From NCBI GenBank assembly GCA_041656115.1, contig JBBAED010000003.1:93366-157365 (forward strand): 64,000 nucleotides of DNA, written 5' to 3'. Both the position numbers and the translations under genes were made by a program. This document shows, piece after piece, positions 33,063-42,351 of the stretch (positions within the stretch are counted from its first letter, which is position 1; each line of letters begins with the position of its first letter). The stretch comes from Dehalococcoidales bacterium (GTDB lineage Bacteria; Chloroflexota; Dehalococcoidia; Dehalococcoidales; UBA5627). A model generated the notes under the pieces. That model saw only the letters and a list, made by a program, of their open reading frames with translations. It ran no database searches and was not told the origin of the DNA.

Positions 33063-33854
33063 TTATGACCCTGAATCCAATGGAGATTGTTCGTTAATTC
33101 TTACATGAACGATTAAATCTCCCTTTTCTTTTTTGGAAGTTAAACCCATTCCGCTTAACCTGATTTTGGTCAAATTTTTTATTCCGGAAGGGATTTTGAC
33201 AATAAGTTTCTTTTTGCGCTTGCCTCTTTGGTAAGTGATTTCCTTTTCAACACCGGCTAAGGCTTCTTGGGGAAGGATTTCAATTTGTGTTTCGATATTT
33301 AAGTTCGGTTTGTATTCGATGCCGAATACTTTTTTGAGTACAAATTGTGAAAATTTCTTTAATATTTTTGTGGCAACCCGTTCTCTTAACCCGGGTTTAG
33401 CCGAACCGCTTTGAGAAGCGGCTTGCCCGAAACCGGCGCCGGCACTGCCCATATTGGTATAAAATCTGAAAGTGGTATTGCCTTGCGTAAAAGTTTGGCC
33501 GAAAAAATCGTTATCGAATCTTAACCCGGCTTGTTTAAACATACGGCTTAACTCTTCGTAAAAAGCCTGATTGGTAAAAATTCCGTTAAAAATATCCTCT
33601 TGTGAAAAGTTAAAACCCTGATAGCCGCTGCCGGCAAAGCCTCCGCTCTTTGCTGCATCGTACTGGCGCCTTTTGTTTTCGTCACCGAGTACGGCAAAAG
33701 CTTCGTTAATCTCTTTAAATTTGGCCTCGGCCTCTTTTTCGTTACCGGGGTTTTTATCCGGATGATATTGAAAAGCAAGTTTTCTGAAGGCGCTTTTAAT
33801 TTGTTGTTGGTCTGCTGTTTCGGGAATACCGAGTATTTTATAGTAATCTTTCAT
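33063..33854 (-). CDS. J-domain (DnaJ/CbpA-like) protein
   Basis: The 263-residue protein begins with a complete J domain (about 1-68) containing the HPD motif in YHPDKNPGN, followed by a Gly/Phe-rich stretch and a substrate-binding C-terminal region resembling DnaJ CTDI (EITYQRGKRKKKLIVKIPSGI, then IRLSGMG). No zinc-finger CxxCxGxG repeats are present, so it is CbpA-like rather than classical DnaJ. A dimerisation or membrane segment is not seen. It probably stimulates DnaK on a subset of clients. Confidence 0.87.
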   Translation of the reverse strand: MKDYYKILGIPETADQQQIKSAFRKLAFQYHPDKNPGNEKEAEAKFKEINEAFAVLGDENKRRQYDAAKSGGFAGSGYQGFNFSQEDIFNGIFTNQAFYEELSRMFKQAGLRFDNDFFGQTFTQGNTTFRFYTNMGSAGAGFGQAASQSGSAKPGLRERVATKILKKFSQFVLKKVFGIEYKPNLNIETQIEILPQEALAGVEKEITYQRGKRKKKLIVKIPSGIKNLTKIRLSGMGLTSKKEKGDLIVHVRINEQSPLDSGS

Positions 33855-33927
33855 AATTTATTGTTCCGGGATAAAACGCTGTGACAGATGAATTTTGATG
33901 TTATAATAGTGGGTATACCTATTGCTC

Positions 33928-33957
33928 ATTATATAGTAGATAATCACTTGTTTTCAA
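33928..33957 (-). promoter_or_regulatory. Promoter of the J-domain gene
   Basis: TTGAAA (33957-33952) and TATAAT (33933-33928) lie 18 bp apart on the minus strand, about 74 bases before the ATG. A TATAAT at 33902-33907 on the plus strand may serve the divergent lipoprotein gene. Confidence 0.6.
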
Positions 33958-33970
33958 CGAGGTCTTAAAA

Positions 33971-35194
33971 ATGAAAGCTAAGTTATACGTTATTTCGTTT
34001 CTCCTTGTGCTGTCGGTTTTATTTAGTTCCTGTCAGCAGAAGAGTGATTTTGACCGGGCGCTGGGGGATGTAATTGACCCTTATCGTTTCAGTTTGGTGA
34101 GCTGGGAAATCAAAACTTTAACATCTGAAATTGAAGATGCCCTTATCGGCGATAAAAACATTGATATTAACAATACCGACTTTGTGATTAATTTTTTTGA
34201 TGTGGTTAAAGAAATTTCCTCTTTAGAGTTTCAGCTCTCATTTTATAAAAATGAATTTACACCCGAAGAATATGATTACTTCCAAAACAAATTGATTCGT
34301 TTCCAAAAGGAGCGCGATTTACAAAAAAGGGAAGCGGAGAAAATAATCGGTCTGCAAATCAGGGAAACCTTAAAAGATTTGGATCTCTATTTTTATAACG
34401 ATATTATCGGGTTTAATATCCCGTTCCCGCCGATTAATTTTTCGATTGAAACTCCGCCGCATCTTCTGATAGTTTCCCCCAGAGACAATATCTCCCGAAT
34501 GAGGGAATCGATTTTATTGCAGGATTTAACCGCCGATGAAATCGAATATATTGAAAAAGAAGTTGATGCACTCGGATATTCTTCTATTGTGTTAAGGGTA
34601 GGGGGGATGGCAACCTTTCCCGCTTTTGTTTCCAACACATCAGGTTTAAAATATACGCTTAGCACCGTCGTTGAGGAATGGTTCCATCAATATTTCTTTT
34701 TTAAAACAACCGGATTTTTGTATGCTTCTTATCTTTTAGGGCTCTACGAAGACAGTGATATATCAACAATTAACGAAACAATCGCCGGGATTGTCAGCGA
34801 TGAAATTGCCGATATAGTCTATCAAAAATATTATGCCCGCTATTTTCAAGAAAGCCCTCAAACCTACGCGTCAGCCGATACCTTTGATTATTATGCCGAA
34901 ATGAGAAACATTCGCTTAACCGTTGATGATTATCTTGCCAACGGTGAAGTAGAAAAAGCCGAGGCATACATGGAAGAAAGAAGATTGTACATACTTGAAA
35001 ACGGCTATTATATCCGGCGCCTTAACCAGGCTTATTTTGCCTTTTACGGAACTTACGCCGGCGGTTCGGGATCGGTTAACCCAATCGGGGATATGTTATG
35101 GGATTTAAGAAATAATTGCGACAGTGTTACTGACTTTATAAAATTAACGTCTTCAATTAAAACTTTGGATGATTTACATAATATCTCCGAATAG
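33971..35194 (+). CDS. Lipoprotein of unknown function, 407 aa
   Basis: The N-terminus has a basic start, a hydrophobic core and a lipobox LFSSC at about residues 16-20, so it should be lipid-anchored outside the membrane. The remainder is mainly helical. A VVEEWFHQYFFF segment near residue 236 puts Glu-Glu and His in a helix followed by NETIAGIVSDEIAD, reminiscent of a zinc-peptidase helix, but the canonical HExxH is not present, so protease activity is not claimed. It stands alone between the J-domain gene and the CetZ-like gene. Confidence 0.82.
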   Translation: MKAKLYVISFLLVLSVLFSSCQQKSDFDRALGDVIDPYRFSLVSWEIKTLTSEIEDALIGDKNIDINNTDFVINFFDVVKEISSLEFQLSFYKNEFTPEEYDYFQNKLIRFQKERDLQKREAEKIIGLQIRETLKDLDLYFYNDIIGFNIPFPPINFSIETPPHLLIVSPRDNISRMRESILLQDLTADEIEYIEKEVDALGYSSIVLRVGGMATFPAFVSNTSGLKYTLSTVVEEWFHQYFFFKTTGFLYASYLLGLYEDSDISTINETIAGIVSDEIADIVYQKYYARYFQESPQTYASADTFDYYAEMRNIRLTVDDYLANGEVEKAEAYMEERRLYILENGYYIRRLNQAYFAFYGTYAGGSGSVNPIGDMLWDLRNNCDSVTDFIKLTSSIKTLDDLHNISE

Positions 35195-35310
35195 CGTTAT
35201 CAATCGTTAAAATTTAAAAAATATACTTAATTGTGTTGGTTAGTTAGCTTTTTTATGATAAACTAATTGGGGTTTAATCAAGATTCTCCCCAAACACCAG
35301 GAGGAACAAT

Positions 35311-36483
35311 ATGAAACTACTTGTTATCGGGTGCGGACAATGCGGAGGCAGAATTGCCGACGAGTTCGCACGTTTAGGCAGAGCCGCCCAAACACAGCGT
35401 GGGTTAAATATACTGACCAATGTGCTTGCGGTTAATACCGATGTTGCCGACCTTAGCGGTCTTGTAAATATTAAATCGGATTTTAGACACAGAATACTTA
35501 TCGGAGCCAAGAAAACCGGCGGGCACGGTGTCGGGAAATTAAACGAAGTCGGCGCTCATATTGCCAACGAAGACGGCGATAAAGTGATTGACAGTATCAG
35601 GGGCACCGAAAAATTTGCCGAAACCGATGCGATATTGTTAATCGCTTCCGCAGCCGGCGGTACCGGTTCCGGGGCAATCCCCGTACTGACTCGTTTGATT
35701 AAAGAACGCTACGATAAACCTGTTTATAATATGGTAGTTCTTCCTTTCCAGTATGAAGAACTAACCGAGGGGCGTTCAATTTACAACGTGGGAACATGCC
35801 TAAAATCTACTTATCTGGCTGCCGATGCAATCTTTTTGGTTGATAATCAGAGGTTTATTAAAAAGAACGTTTCTTTAAAAGATAACCTTTCCAAAATTAA
35901 CTATATGGTTGTAAGGCCGTTTTATAATCTTCTGTGTGCCGGAGAAGAAACCCAGCCCGCATACATCGGCTCAAAGGTTTTGGATGCCGGTGATATTATT
36001 CAAACGCTCTCGGGCTGGACTGTAATAGGCTACGGTAAAGAAGACATTTCCGGATTTAGAATGCCCTTTGGCAGAAAAACCGATTTTAGAGAAAAAGATG
36101 CCCAAAATGAGCAGGGCGCGAAAGCAATGAATGAGGCTTTAGAAGATTTATCCCTTAAATGCAATCCAAACAATGCCAGAAGGGCCTTATATTTGGCAAC
36201 CGGCCCTCATGATGCGATGAGTATGGATGTTATTAAAGACCTTTCCGCTTCGCTAAAGGGAATGGCTACCGAAGCCATTATCAGGAGCGGGGATTACCCG
36301 CGAGGCAAAAAGGCGATTGATGTAACGGTAATCCTTTCCGAGCTTGTCAATTCCAAGAGGGTTGTTGATTACTTTGCCAAAACTATCGAATATATTGCCA
36401 ATTCAAAGAAAAGACAGGGCGGAATCGATTGGGATCAGAGAGGTATCGAGGATTCTTTCAAAGATATCCCTTCTTTGCTCTAG
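35311..36483 (+). CDS. Tubulin/FtsZ-superfamily GTPase, CetZ-like
   Basis: The 390-residue protein shows the nucleotide-binding loops of the superfamily: T1 GCGQCGGRIADEF (7-19), T2 NTDVADL (42-48), the T4 GTP-phosphate loop AAGGTGSG (114-121), T6 LVDNQRF, and a T7 synergy loop containing DAGD (about 225-228), which keeps the two catalytic Asp residues. The GQCGGRIADEF start resembles archaeal CetZ rather than FtsZ, whose consensus is GVGGxGxNxV. It lacks the C-terminal FtsA/ZipA-binding tail. It could act in cell shape or an unknown partition role, probably beside a separate FtsZ. A bidirectional terminator separates it from a large coiled-coil protein. Confidence 0.88.
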   Translation: MKLLVIGCGQCGGRIADEFARLGRAAQTQRGLNILTNVLAVNTDVADLSGLVNIKSDFRHRILIGAKKTGGHGVGKLNEVGAHIANEDGDKVIDSIRGTEKFAETDAILLIASAAGGTGSGAIPVLTRLIKERYDKPVYNMVVLPFQYEELTEGRSIYNVGTCLKSTYLAADAIFLVDNQRFIKKNVSLKDNLSKINYMVVRPFYNLLCAGEETQPAYIGSKVLDAGDIIQTLSGWTVIGYGKEDISGFRMPFGRKTDFREKDAQNEQGAKAMNEALEDLSLKCNPNNARRALYLATGPHDAMSMDVIKDLSASLKGMATEAIIRSGDYPRGKKAIDVTVILSELVNSKRVVDYFAKTIEYIANSKKRQGGIDWDQRGIEDSFKDIPSLL

Positions 36484-36508
36484 CGCTAGATTGAATTAAA
36501 GAAAAAGA

Positions 36509-36538
36509 CGGAGCCTTATCCAAAAAGATAAGGCTCCG
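36509..36538. terminator. Bidirectional terminator between two convergent genes
   Basis: CGGAGCCTTATC (36509-36520) and GATAAGGCTCCG (36527-36538) form a perfect 12-bp stem with a 6-base loop. A-rich sequence lies on the left and T-rich sequence on the right, so it can stop both the CetZ-like gene and the opposing coiled-coil gene. Confidence 0.88.
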
Positions 36539-36551
36539 ATTGTTTATAAGC

Positions 36552-38258
36552 TTAGTCTTCGTCGGAGTCCGACAAAAACATTCTGGTTAAAGAATCCAAG
36601 CGATCCTTGGCTATTTCCTGTAAATCTTTCCCTTGAACACTGCTTTCAAGCGGCTGAGGGAAGGAGGATTTTTCGCTTACATCGCTCTCTTCGTCGTCAT
36701 AATCTTCTTCCGGCTCCGCTTCGGGCTCGATATATTCCTCAACGGGCGGAGGAGCGGGTTTTACCGGTCTTACCGTTTTTTTGGCAGCCAGTTTAGATTC
36801 AAACGGGGTTTCTTGCGTCGGATGTTCCAAAATTTCCGAGGTTTGTTGTATTACCTTGCTCATATAAAGGGTGGCTTGCCCTGTACCGCCTAACAGTTCC
36901 TTAAATACGCTTACCCACCATTCTCCGGCTTCGGCCGCCGCTTTTTTGGATGCCTCGGCAGCTTCTCTGGAAGCCTTAATCGCTTCTTCGGCGGCTTCCT
37001 GAGATATTTTACAAAGCTCTTCCGCTTTGGCAATCGCTTCTTTGGCTTCCAGCTGAACCTTAGCGCTTACTTTTTGAGCCATCAGTGCATTTTCCTCGGC
37101 ATTGTTGATTGCCTGTTTTGAATTGTTAACCCATTCTTCAATCTTCTTTTTGGCCGATTCGCTAATCAGTTCAATCATATCTATTGCTTTTTCGGATTCG
37201 GTAATCGCCGATTCGGCAATCTCGCCGGTTTCGTTTTTGACTTGATCAATTTTTGTAAAGATATCATGTGACTTATTTTTAATTTCGGCAGTTTTTTGCT
37301 CTAATTGTACCAATGCATTATTAACATCTTCGATTGCTTTTTGTGATAAAACAATTGCCTGTTGAGATAACTCGGCTGATTGCGCTGCCGCATGCTGTGA
37401 TTTTTCAATGGTTGCCTTTGAGTTTTCCAATGCGGTTTCAGCCATTGTCTTGGAGTGGGCATTTGTTTCTTCAACCGATTTTATGGCTTCTTTAAAGGCT
37501 TTTTGGTAGGATTTATTCGTTTCTTCGGCAATAACTTTGGCATTTTCGGCTTTTTCGGTGGCCTCTTGCAACGCTCTCATTGTTTCGAGGTCTAAAATTC
37601 GGCATGATTGTTTTATTTCGGCGGCGGAAGTTAATGCTTCGTTGGATACGCGCATAGCTTCATCGACCTGAAGTTTAAATACATTTTCGTTATCCTCGGC
37701 GGTAACCATTGCTTCCTGCGCTAATTTGATTGCCGCTTCGGACATTTCTTCGGCTGACCTGGCTATTTTTTCATTCTTTTTTACCGCTTCGTTAGCTTCC
37801 TGTAATGCTATTTTTACCGCATCTCTTGATTGTTTTACGGTTTTGTCGTTTTCATCAATAATTCCCTGCGTGGAAGATATCGCTTCTTCGGCGGTTTCTT
37901 TAGCCCATTTGGCTCGTTTTTCCGCTTCGGTGATTGCCCTTTCAAAGGACTGCTTATATTCTTCGGCGGTGTTCTCGGCTTCTCTGGTAACCCTTTCCGC
38001 TCTTTGAATCGCTTCCGTTGAGGCTTTGCGAGCGGCATCGGTGATTTTTTTGCTGTTTTTGCCGATGTTTTTCGCCTGTTCGACAATTTCCATCGCAATT
38101 TTAATCGCTTCTTCGGCGGATAAACGCGAGGCTCTGTCTAACTTATTGGCCTCATCCGCTTTTTGAGTCAGATTGTCGATTTCTTTTTTTAAGTTATTGA
38201 TATCATCCGGTGAGACTCCCGCATCGGGTGCGGGATTATTATCTTTAGTATTGTCCAT
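36552..38258 (-). CDS. Long Ala/Glu/Lys-rich coiled-coil protein, 568 aa
   Basis: Residues about 20-470 are an almost continuous series of 11- and 7-residue helical repeats rich in Ala, Glu and Lys (for example EEAIKIAMEIVEQAKNI). They predict an extended coiled coil or apolipoprotein-like helix bundle. There is no signal peptide or membrane segment. A short hydrophobic patch AGEWWVSVFKELLGG (about 445-460) is followed by a disordered, Pro- and acid-rich tail with PPPVEEYIEPEAEPEEDYDDEE. I do not recognise a family. Its convergent position to the CetZ-like gene makes a cytoskeletal or surface role conceivable, but this is inference. Confidence 0.85.
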   Translation of the reverse strand: MDNTKDNNPAPDAGVSPDDINNLKKEIDNLTQKADEANKLDRASRLSAEEAIKIAMEIVEQAKNIGKNSKKITDAARKASTEAIQRAERVTREAENTAEEYKQSFERAITEAEKRAKWAKETAEEAISSTQGIIDENDKTVKQSRDAVKIALQEANEAVKKNEKIARSAEEMSEAAIKLAQEAMVTAEDNENVFKLQVDEAMRVSNEALTSAAEIKQSCRILDLETMRALQEATEKAENAKVIAEETNKSYQKAFKEAIKSVEETNAHSKTMAETALENSKATIEKSQHAAAQSAELSQQAIVLSQKAIEDVNNALVQLEQKTAEIKNKSHDIFTKIDQVKNETGEIAESAITESEKAIDMIELISESAKKKIEEWVNNSKQAINNAEENALMAQKVSAKVQLEAKEAIAKAEELCKISQEAAEEAIKASREAAEASKKAAAEAGEWWVSVFKELLGGTGQATLYMSKVIQQTSEILEHPTQETPFESKLAAKKTVRPVKPAPPPVEEYIEPEAEPEEDYDDEESDVSEKSSFPQPLESSVQGKDLQEIAKDRLDSLTRMFLSDSDED

Positions 38259-38319
38259 ATAAGCGTTCCCTGCCTTTCAATATGATGCAGTATTAAATTT
38301 CTTTGTTAGAGGAATCGAT

Positions 38320-38349
38320 TTGATAAAATCCATCGATTGCTGCTAAAAT
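38320..38349 (+). promoter_or_regulatory. Promoter of tRNA-Lys
   Basis: TTGATA (38320-38325) and TAAAAT (38344-38349) are 18 bp apart. The start would be 20 bases before the tRNA 5' end. Confidence 0.55.
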
Positions 38350-38375
38350 ACCTTCAAGCAAAAAATCAATTTCGC

Positions 38376-38448
<73 letters not shown>

Positions 38449-38471
38449 CTTGAAATTAAACCCTTCTTTAG

Positions 38472-39101
38472 TTAATTAAGCAACTGGTTCTGCACCGCAT
38501 AACGAATTAATTCGGCGCTGTTTTTTATCTGCATTTTCTTTAATATACGATTGCGATATGTATTAATTGTTTTAACGCTTAAATTAAGCTCGGCGGCAAT
38601 TTCCGTTGCGGTTTTACCGGACGCAATATAACGCATCACCTGGTCCTCACGGTCTGACAACAATTCATGCGGCAATTTCGGCGCCCCTTGGTTTAAATGT
38701 TGCGCCAGTTTATCCGCAAGCGAAGGGCTGATAAACTTTTTACCGGAAAGGATTCTTTCCACGGCAAGCGTTAATTCATCAAAAGCGGTATCTTTGGTTA
38801 AGTAACCGGAAGCCCCCGCCTTTAAACAGCGCAGTGCATATTGATCCTCGGGATAGATGCTGATTATGAGAATCGGTAATGCTTTATCAAATTTGCGTAC
38901 CTCTTTTAATACTTCCAGCCCGTTTAACCCCGGCATAGCAATATCAAGCAATACAATATCGTATTTTTGGTCCTTTATTTTATCCAGAGCCTCTGTGCCG
39001 TTACCGGCTTCGTCAATCACAATTGATTCATATGTTTCTTTTAATAATTGTTTTAAGCCTTGCCTTACAATCGGATGATCATCAGTAATCAGAACTTTCA
39101 T
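38472..39101 (-). CDS. NarL/LuxR-family response regulator
   Basis: The 209-residue protein has a receiver domain (1-120) with the acidic pair in ITDDHP, the phospho-acceptor Asp in DIVLLDIAMPGLNG, a Thr/Ser switch (IISIY) and the Lys in GASGYLTKD. The C-terminal helix-turn-helix (about 145-209) has ATEIAAELNLSVKTINTYRNRILKKM. The gene overlaps the histidine kinase gene by 20 bp, so the two form a tight pair. The target genes are not identifiable from the window. Confidence 0.94.
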   Translation of the reverse strand: MKVLITDDHPIVRQGLKQLLKETYESIVIDEAGNGTEALDKIKDQKYDIVLLDIAMPGLNGLEVLKEVRKFDKALPILIISIYPEDQYALRCLKAGASGYLTKDTAFDELTLAVERILSGKKFISPSLADKLAQHLNQGAPKLPHELLSDREDQVMRYIASGKTATEIAAELNLSVKTINTYRNRILKKMQIKNSAELIRYAVQNQLLN

Positions 39102-41016
39102 CGGCAGTTAATCCTCCCTTTTTATTAAGCGGAATATTGATTGTAACGTGGGTGCCTTCTCCGGGGATTCCGATAACGGTAACCGTCCCGCCCCAATATT
39201 GAATCCTCTCGCGGATACCGATTAGCCCCAGAGAGCGCGGTGCATTAATTTGTTCTTCGGTAATCCCCTTGCCGTTATCGTTGACAATAAGCGTAATTTT
39301 TTTACATTGTTTCCTTAATCCGATATCGACAACAGTAGCTTCCGCATGTTTGTATACATTGGTTAAGAGTTCTTGAAACACGCTAAAAAGCGTAATCGAT
39401 AATTCTTGGTCAACGGTGATTTTAGCCGGGGTTGATGACACATTGCATTTTATTCCGGTCAGATTAAAGAATTCCTCGGTCTGGCATTCAATCGCCGCCA
39501 GTAATCCCAATTCATAAAGTAAGCCCGGTTTTAATTCGGCGGAAACACTTTTGGCGATTTGAATTGACATGTTTATCAGTTTTAAAACGTCTTCCATTTT
39601 CTTTTCGGGGACTTCGTTTTGATTCAATAGTTGTTTTTGGAGCCATGAAATATCCATTTTTAAGGCTGCTAGGAGCTGCCCGAGTTCTTCGTGTATTCTG
39701 TAAGCGATATCTTTTCTTTCCGCTTCGCGGATATACTGGAGGTGCACCGATAACGTGCGCAACTCCTTTTGTGATTCTTTGAGTTTTTGTTCGGCTTGTT
39801 TCCTTTGGGTGACATCTCGGATTACCGCAACCGCACCGTTAAATTCACCGTCAATCAACATCGGGGAAAGTTTAACGTTAATCCATCTCTTTTTATCGCA
39901 GACTTCCCTTGAAAATTCGTAGTCCGCAACCATTCCGTTCATGTTTTTATTAAAAGCGGCGCTAAAGAGTTTATCCAGATTTGCCGGCATAACCTCAGAG
40001 TGTTTTTTACCGATAAAATCTTTTTTAAGTTCATAGATTTCCTTTGCCGGTTCAGGGTGGCAGGATATAAAACGTGCTTCCTTATCAAATACGTAGACCC
40101 AATCATCAATCGATGATAAAACACTTTGCAAGCGGCTTTCAGATTCTTTAACGGCATTTTCCACTCTTTTGCGCTCTGTAATATCTCTGATATAAGCAAC
40201 GTTAGCTATTTTACCTTTGTAGTTCGTGTGAACGCTGGTAAACTCAATATTAACGATAACCCCGTCCTTACGGATAATTTCCATTTCAAAGGGGTTTAAC
40301 ATTACCTCGCCTTTCATTTTTCTGCGATATCTATCCAAAGAAGCGGAGTAATACTCGGGTTTTAACAAATTGAAAAAGGGCATCCCGAGCAGTTCTTCCA
40401 TCGGATAACCGGTGATTTTAACCCATTCATCGCTCACAAAGGTTTGGACGCCTTCTTCTCTTTTAATATCCTGCATGATAATAACCGCTTCTCCGACCCT
40501 TCCTCCCAACGCCACCAGCGCATTATATCTTTCTTCGGATTCAATCAGTTCGCGGTTGATTTTATTTTGTTCGGTAACGTCGCGATGAGCACAGAATATA
40601 AAGCCGGGTGCGACATCCATATATCTGTAACTTACCGCTAAATCAAGGATGTGCCCGTCTTTGCGTTTGCTTTTAACTTCAAAAGAAGATTCACCTTTAT
40701 TGATTGCTTTTTCAACATTATTTTTAAATTTTTTAATTTCGGCGGGTGTTTTTAAAATAAGATCGGCGGCATTCATTGATAAAAGTTCAATTCTGGAGTA
40801 GCCGCTCATTTTGCAAAAGGCGTCGTTAACATACAAAATATTGCAGTTTAAATCGGAAAGGAAGAAACCTTCACAGGCATTTTGAATAAAAGCGGTGTAC
40901 CATTCGTTGACAGTGTTATACTGCAAGTTTTTCAAAGAAGAGTTGTCTTCGTCTTCAATAAAGGCACTTTTTGCAGGCAAATCCCCGCCCGCTGTGCTTT
41001 CACGAGTTCGATGCAT
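39082..41016 (-). CDS. Soluble three-PAS sensor histidine kinase (NarX/DegS type)
   Basis: The 644-residue protein has no membrane segment. Three PAS domains can be picked out (starting near residues 38, 165 and 285, each ending in a DVT/DIT linker), so it probably senses a cytoplasmic redox or small-molecule signal. A HisKA_3 dimerisation helix with the phosphoryl His in RKDIAYRIHEELGQLL and an ATPase domain with NVYKHAEAT, NDNGKGI and GLIGIRERI follow. ATG at 41016 is chosen because AAGGAG is six bases upstream; a GTG lies just before it. It pairs with the response regulator downstream. Confidence 0.93.
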   Translation of the reverse strand: MHRTRESTAGGDLPAKSAFIEDEDNSSLKNLQYNTVNEWYTAFIQNACEGFFLSDLNCNILYVNDAFCKMSGYSRIELLSMNAADLILKTPAEIKKFKNNVEKAINKGESSFEVKSKRKDGHILDLAVSYRYMDVAPGFIFCAHRDVTEQNKINRELIESEERYNALVALGGRVGEAVIIMQDIKREEGVQTFVSDEWVKITGYPMEELLGMPFFNLLKPEYYSASLDRYRRKMKGEVMLNPFEMEIIRKDGVIVNIEFTSVHTNYKGKIANVAYIRDITERKRVENAVKESESRLQSVLSSIDDWVYVFDKEARFISCHPEPAKEIYELKKDFIGKKHSEVMPANLDKLFSAAFNKNMNGMVADYEFSREVCDKKRWINVKLSPMLIDGEFNGAVAVIRDVTQRKQAEQKLKESQKELRTLSVHLQYIREAERKDIAYRIHEELGQLLAALKMDISWLQKQLLNQNEVPEKKMEDVLKLINMSIQIAKSVSAELKPGLLYELGLLAAIECQTEEFFNLTGIKCNVSSTPAKITVDQELSITLFSVFQELLTNVYKHAEATVVDIGLRKQCKKITLIVNDNGKGITEEQINAPRSLGLIGIRERIQYWGGTVTVIGIPGEGTHVTINIPLNKKGGLTADESSDY

Positions 41017-41092
41017 CACGGCTCCTTAATTTATCACTAAATACAATACGGCAAGCGGCTAAACCGCCGGGTAAGCCCGCAAGTACAGTCTA

Positions 41093-41121
41093 ATCGTATA
41101 ACTTCGAGTATGGACTGTCAA
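41093..41121 (-). promoter_or_regulatory. Promoter of the histidine kinase/response regulator pair
   Basis: TTGACA (41121-41116) and TACGAT (41098-41093) are 17 bp apart on the minus strand. The start would be near 41086, leaving a 70-base leader with GC-rich self-complementary stretches (about 41049-41080). Confidence 0.6.
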
Positions 41122-41160
41122 GCAAAACACTCCTCAAAAAAACCCTTTACGGATTAAATA

Positions 41161-42351
41161 TTACCTTAGCTTATTAGGGTCAATCCCGGTAACTTTTTCG
41201 TCAGCGGTTGGTTCATCGATATACAATCTTTCTTTCCAACTGATACCGGCCCCCAAAGTCTTACGCGTAATGGCATTTGCGACAATCAATATTAAAAATA
41301 TAATCCCGATAGGGTGCAAAAAGACCGAAGGGACGGAAAAATTATGATTAAAATGAGAATCGGCAAGCCAGCGGGTGAGGTATGTCAATACAATTTGTAA
41401 AATGACAATAACAGCAACCGCCGCACCAACATCACTAAAAAACGAGCCGTGTAACAGCGAATAAAAAGGAACCAGGAAACATATAAATGCCATAAAAATT
41501 AAAAAGATAAGGGCAAGCGAAGAAAATTCGGCAATTGCGTAAACGGAACGGGTTAGTCCGTTCCATATTCCCCTGACATTATCGTACATTTTACAAAAGA
41601 CAACTTCCGATAAATCAATTGCTATATGTTTTCCGCCGTTTTTATAAACTTCAATTCCCAGCCATATATCTTCCAACACCTTGGATTTAACGGCCTCATG
41701 TCCGCCGATTCTATTATATTCGCGCCTTGAAAAGAGCATAAATTGCCCGATTGCGATGGAAGGCATATGCCTTTTCGGGTTTTGCATCCACCATAAAGGG
41801 CACCATGCCATTAGTATAAAATACCAAACCGGCGTAAATAATTTCATAATAAACGATTCGGAAATCTGTTGCGGAAACCCTGATAAAAGGGAAGGGTTTA
41901 ATTCAAGTGCCAGCGCCGTTACACTTCTGAGCATATGCGGGGCATGCATTGTATCGGCATCAACAAATAAGAGCCATTCGCCCTTGGCTTCCTTTGCCAG
42001 CTGGTGGCAGGCATAATTTTTACCTGACCACCCGGAAGGTAACGGCTGCCCTGTAATAACCTTTAAACATTTATTATGGGCGGCAAACCAATTTACAATT
42101 GGAGCTGTTTGATCGGTTGAGCCGTCATCAAGGACAATTATTTCGTAATGGGGGTAATCTTGTTTACATAAAGAATCGAGGCATTGAGCTATATTAACCT
42201 CTTCGTTTCTGGCGGGAATTAAAACCGATACAAACGGGGCGTCTTGCGGCAGTTCGCTTGCCTTTGAAGGTGATTTTAAATGCTTCAGATTCAAAATCAG
42301 ATTAGTTAAGATTAGCACTAAAATAACGGCGATAATGATTTGAATTAACAT
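41161..42351 (-). CDS. Membrane-bound family 2 glycosyltransferase
   Basis: The 396-residue protein starts with one membrane segment (about 2-22), followed by a GT-A domain with FVSVLIPARNEEVNIAQCLDSL, DDGSTD and LFVDADTMH (the DxD metal motif). A QxxRW-like region is replaced by KVLEDIWLG, and three further membrane segments close the protein. It resembles the CrtQ/HpnB-type enzymes that glycosylate carotenoid- or hopanoid-related lipids. The acceptor cannot be read. It overlaps the PlsY-like gene by one stop/start base (TAATG), so the two probably act on a common lipid. Confidence 0.87.
   Translation of the reverse strand: MLIQIIIAVILVLILTNLILNLKHLKSPSKASELPQDAPFVSVLIPARNEEVNIAQCLDSLCKQDYPHYEIIVLDDGSTDQTAPIVNWFAAHNKCLKVITGQPLPSGWSGKNYACHQLAKEAKGEWLLFVDADTMHAPHMLRSVTALALELNPSLLSGFPQQISESFIMKLFTPVWYFILMAWCPLWWMQNPKRHMPSIAIGQFMLFSRREYNRIGGHEAVKSKVLEDIWLGIEVYKNGGKHIAIDLSEVVFCKMYDNVRGIWNGLTRSVYAIAEFSSLALIFLIFMAFICFLVPFYSLLHGSFFSDVGAAVAVIVILQIVLTYLTRWLADSHFNHNFSVPSVFLHPIGIIFLILIVANAITRKTLGAGISWKERLYIDEPTADEKVTGIDPNKLR

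Noticed and set aside
36552..38258. Tandem DNA repeat array
   Set aside because: The repetition is at the protein level (helical heptads) with varied codons, not a nucleotide repeat or CRISPR array.
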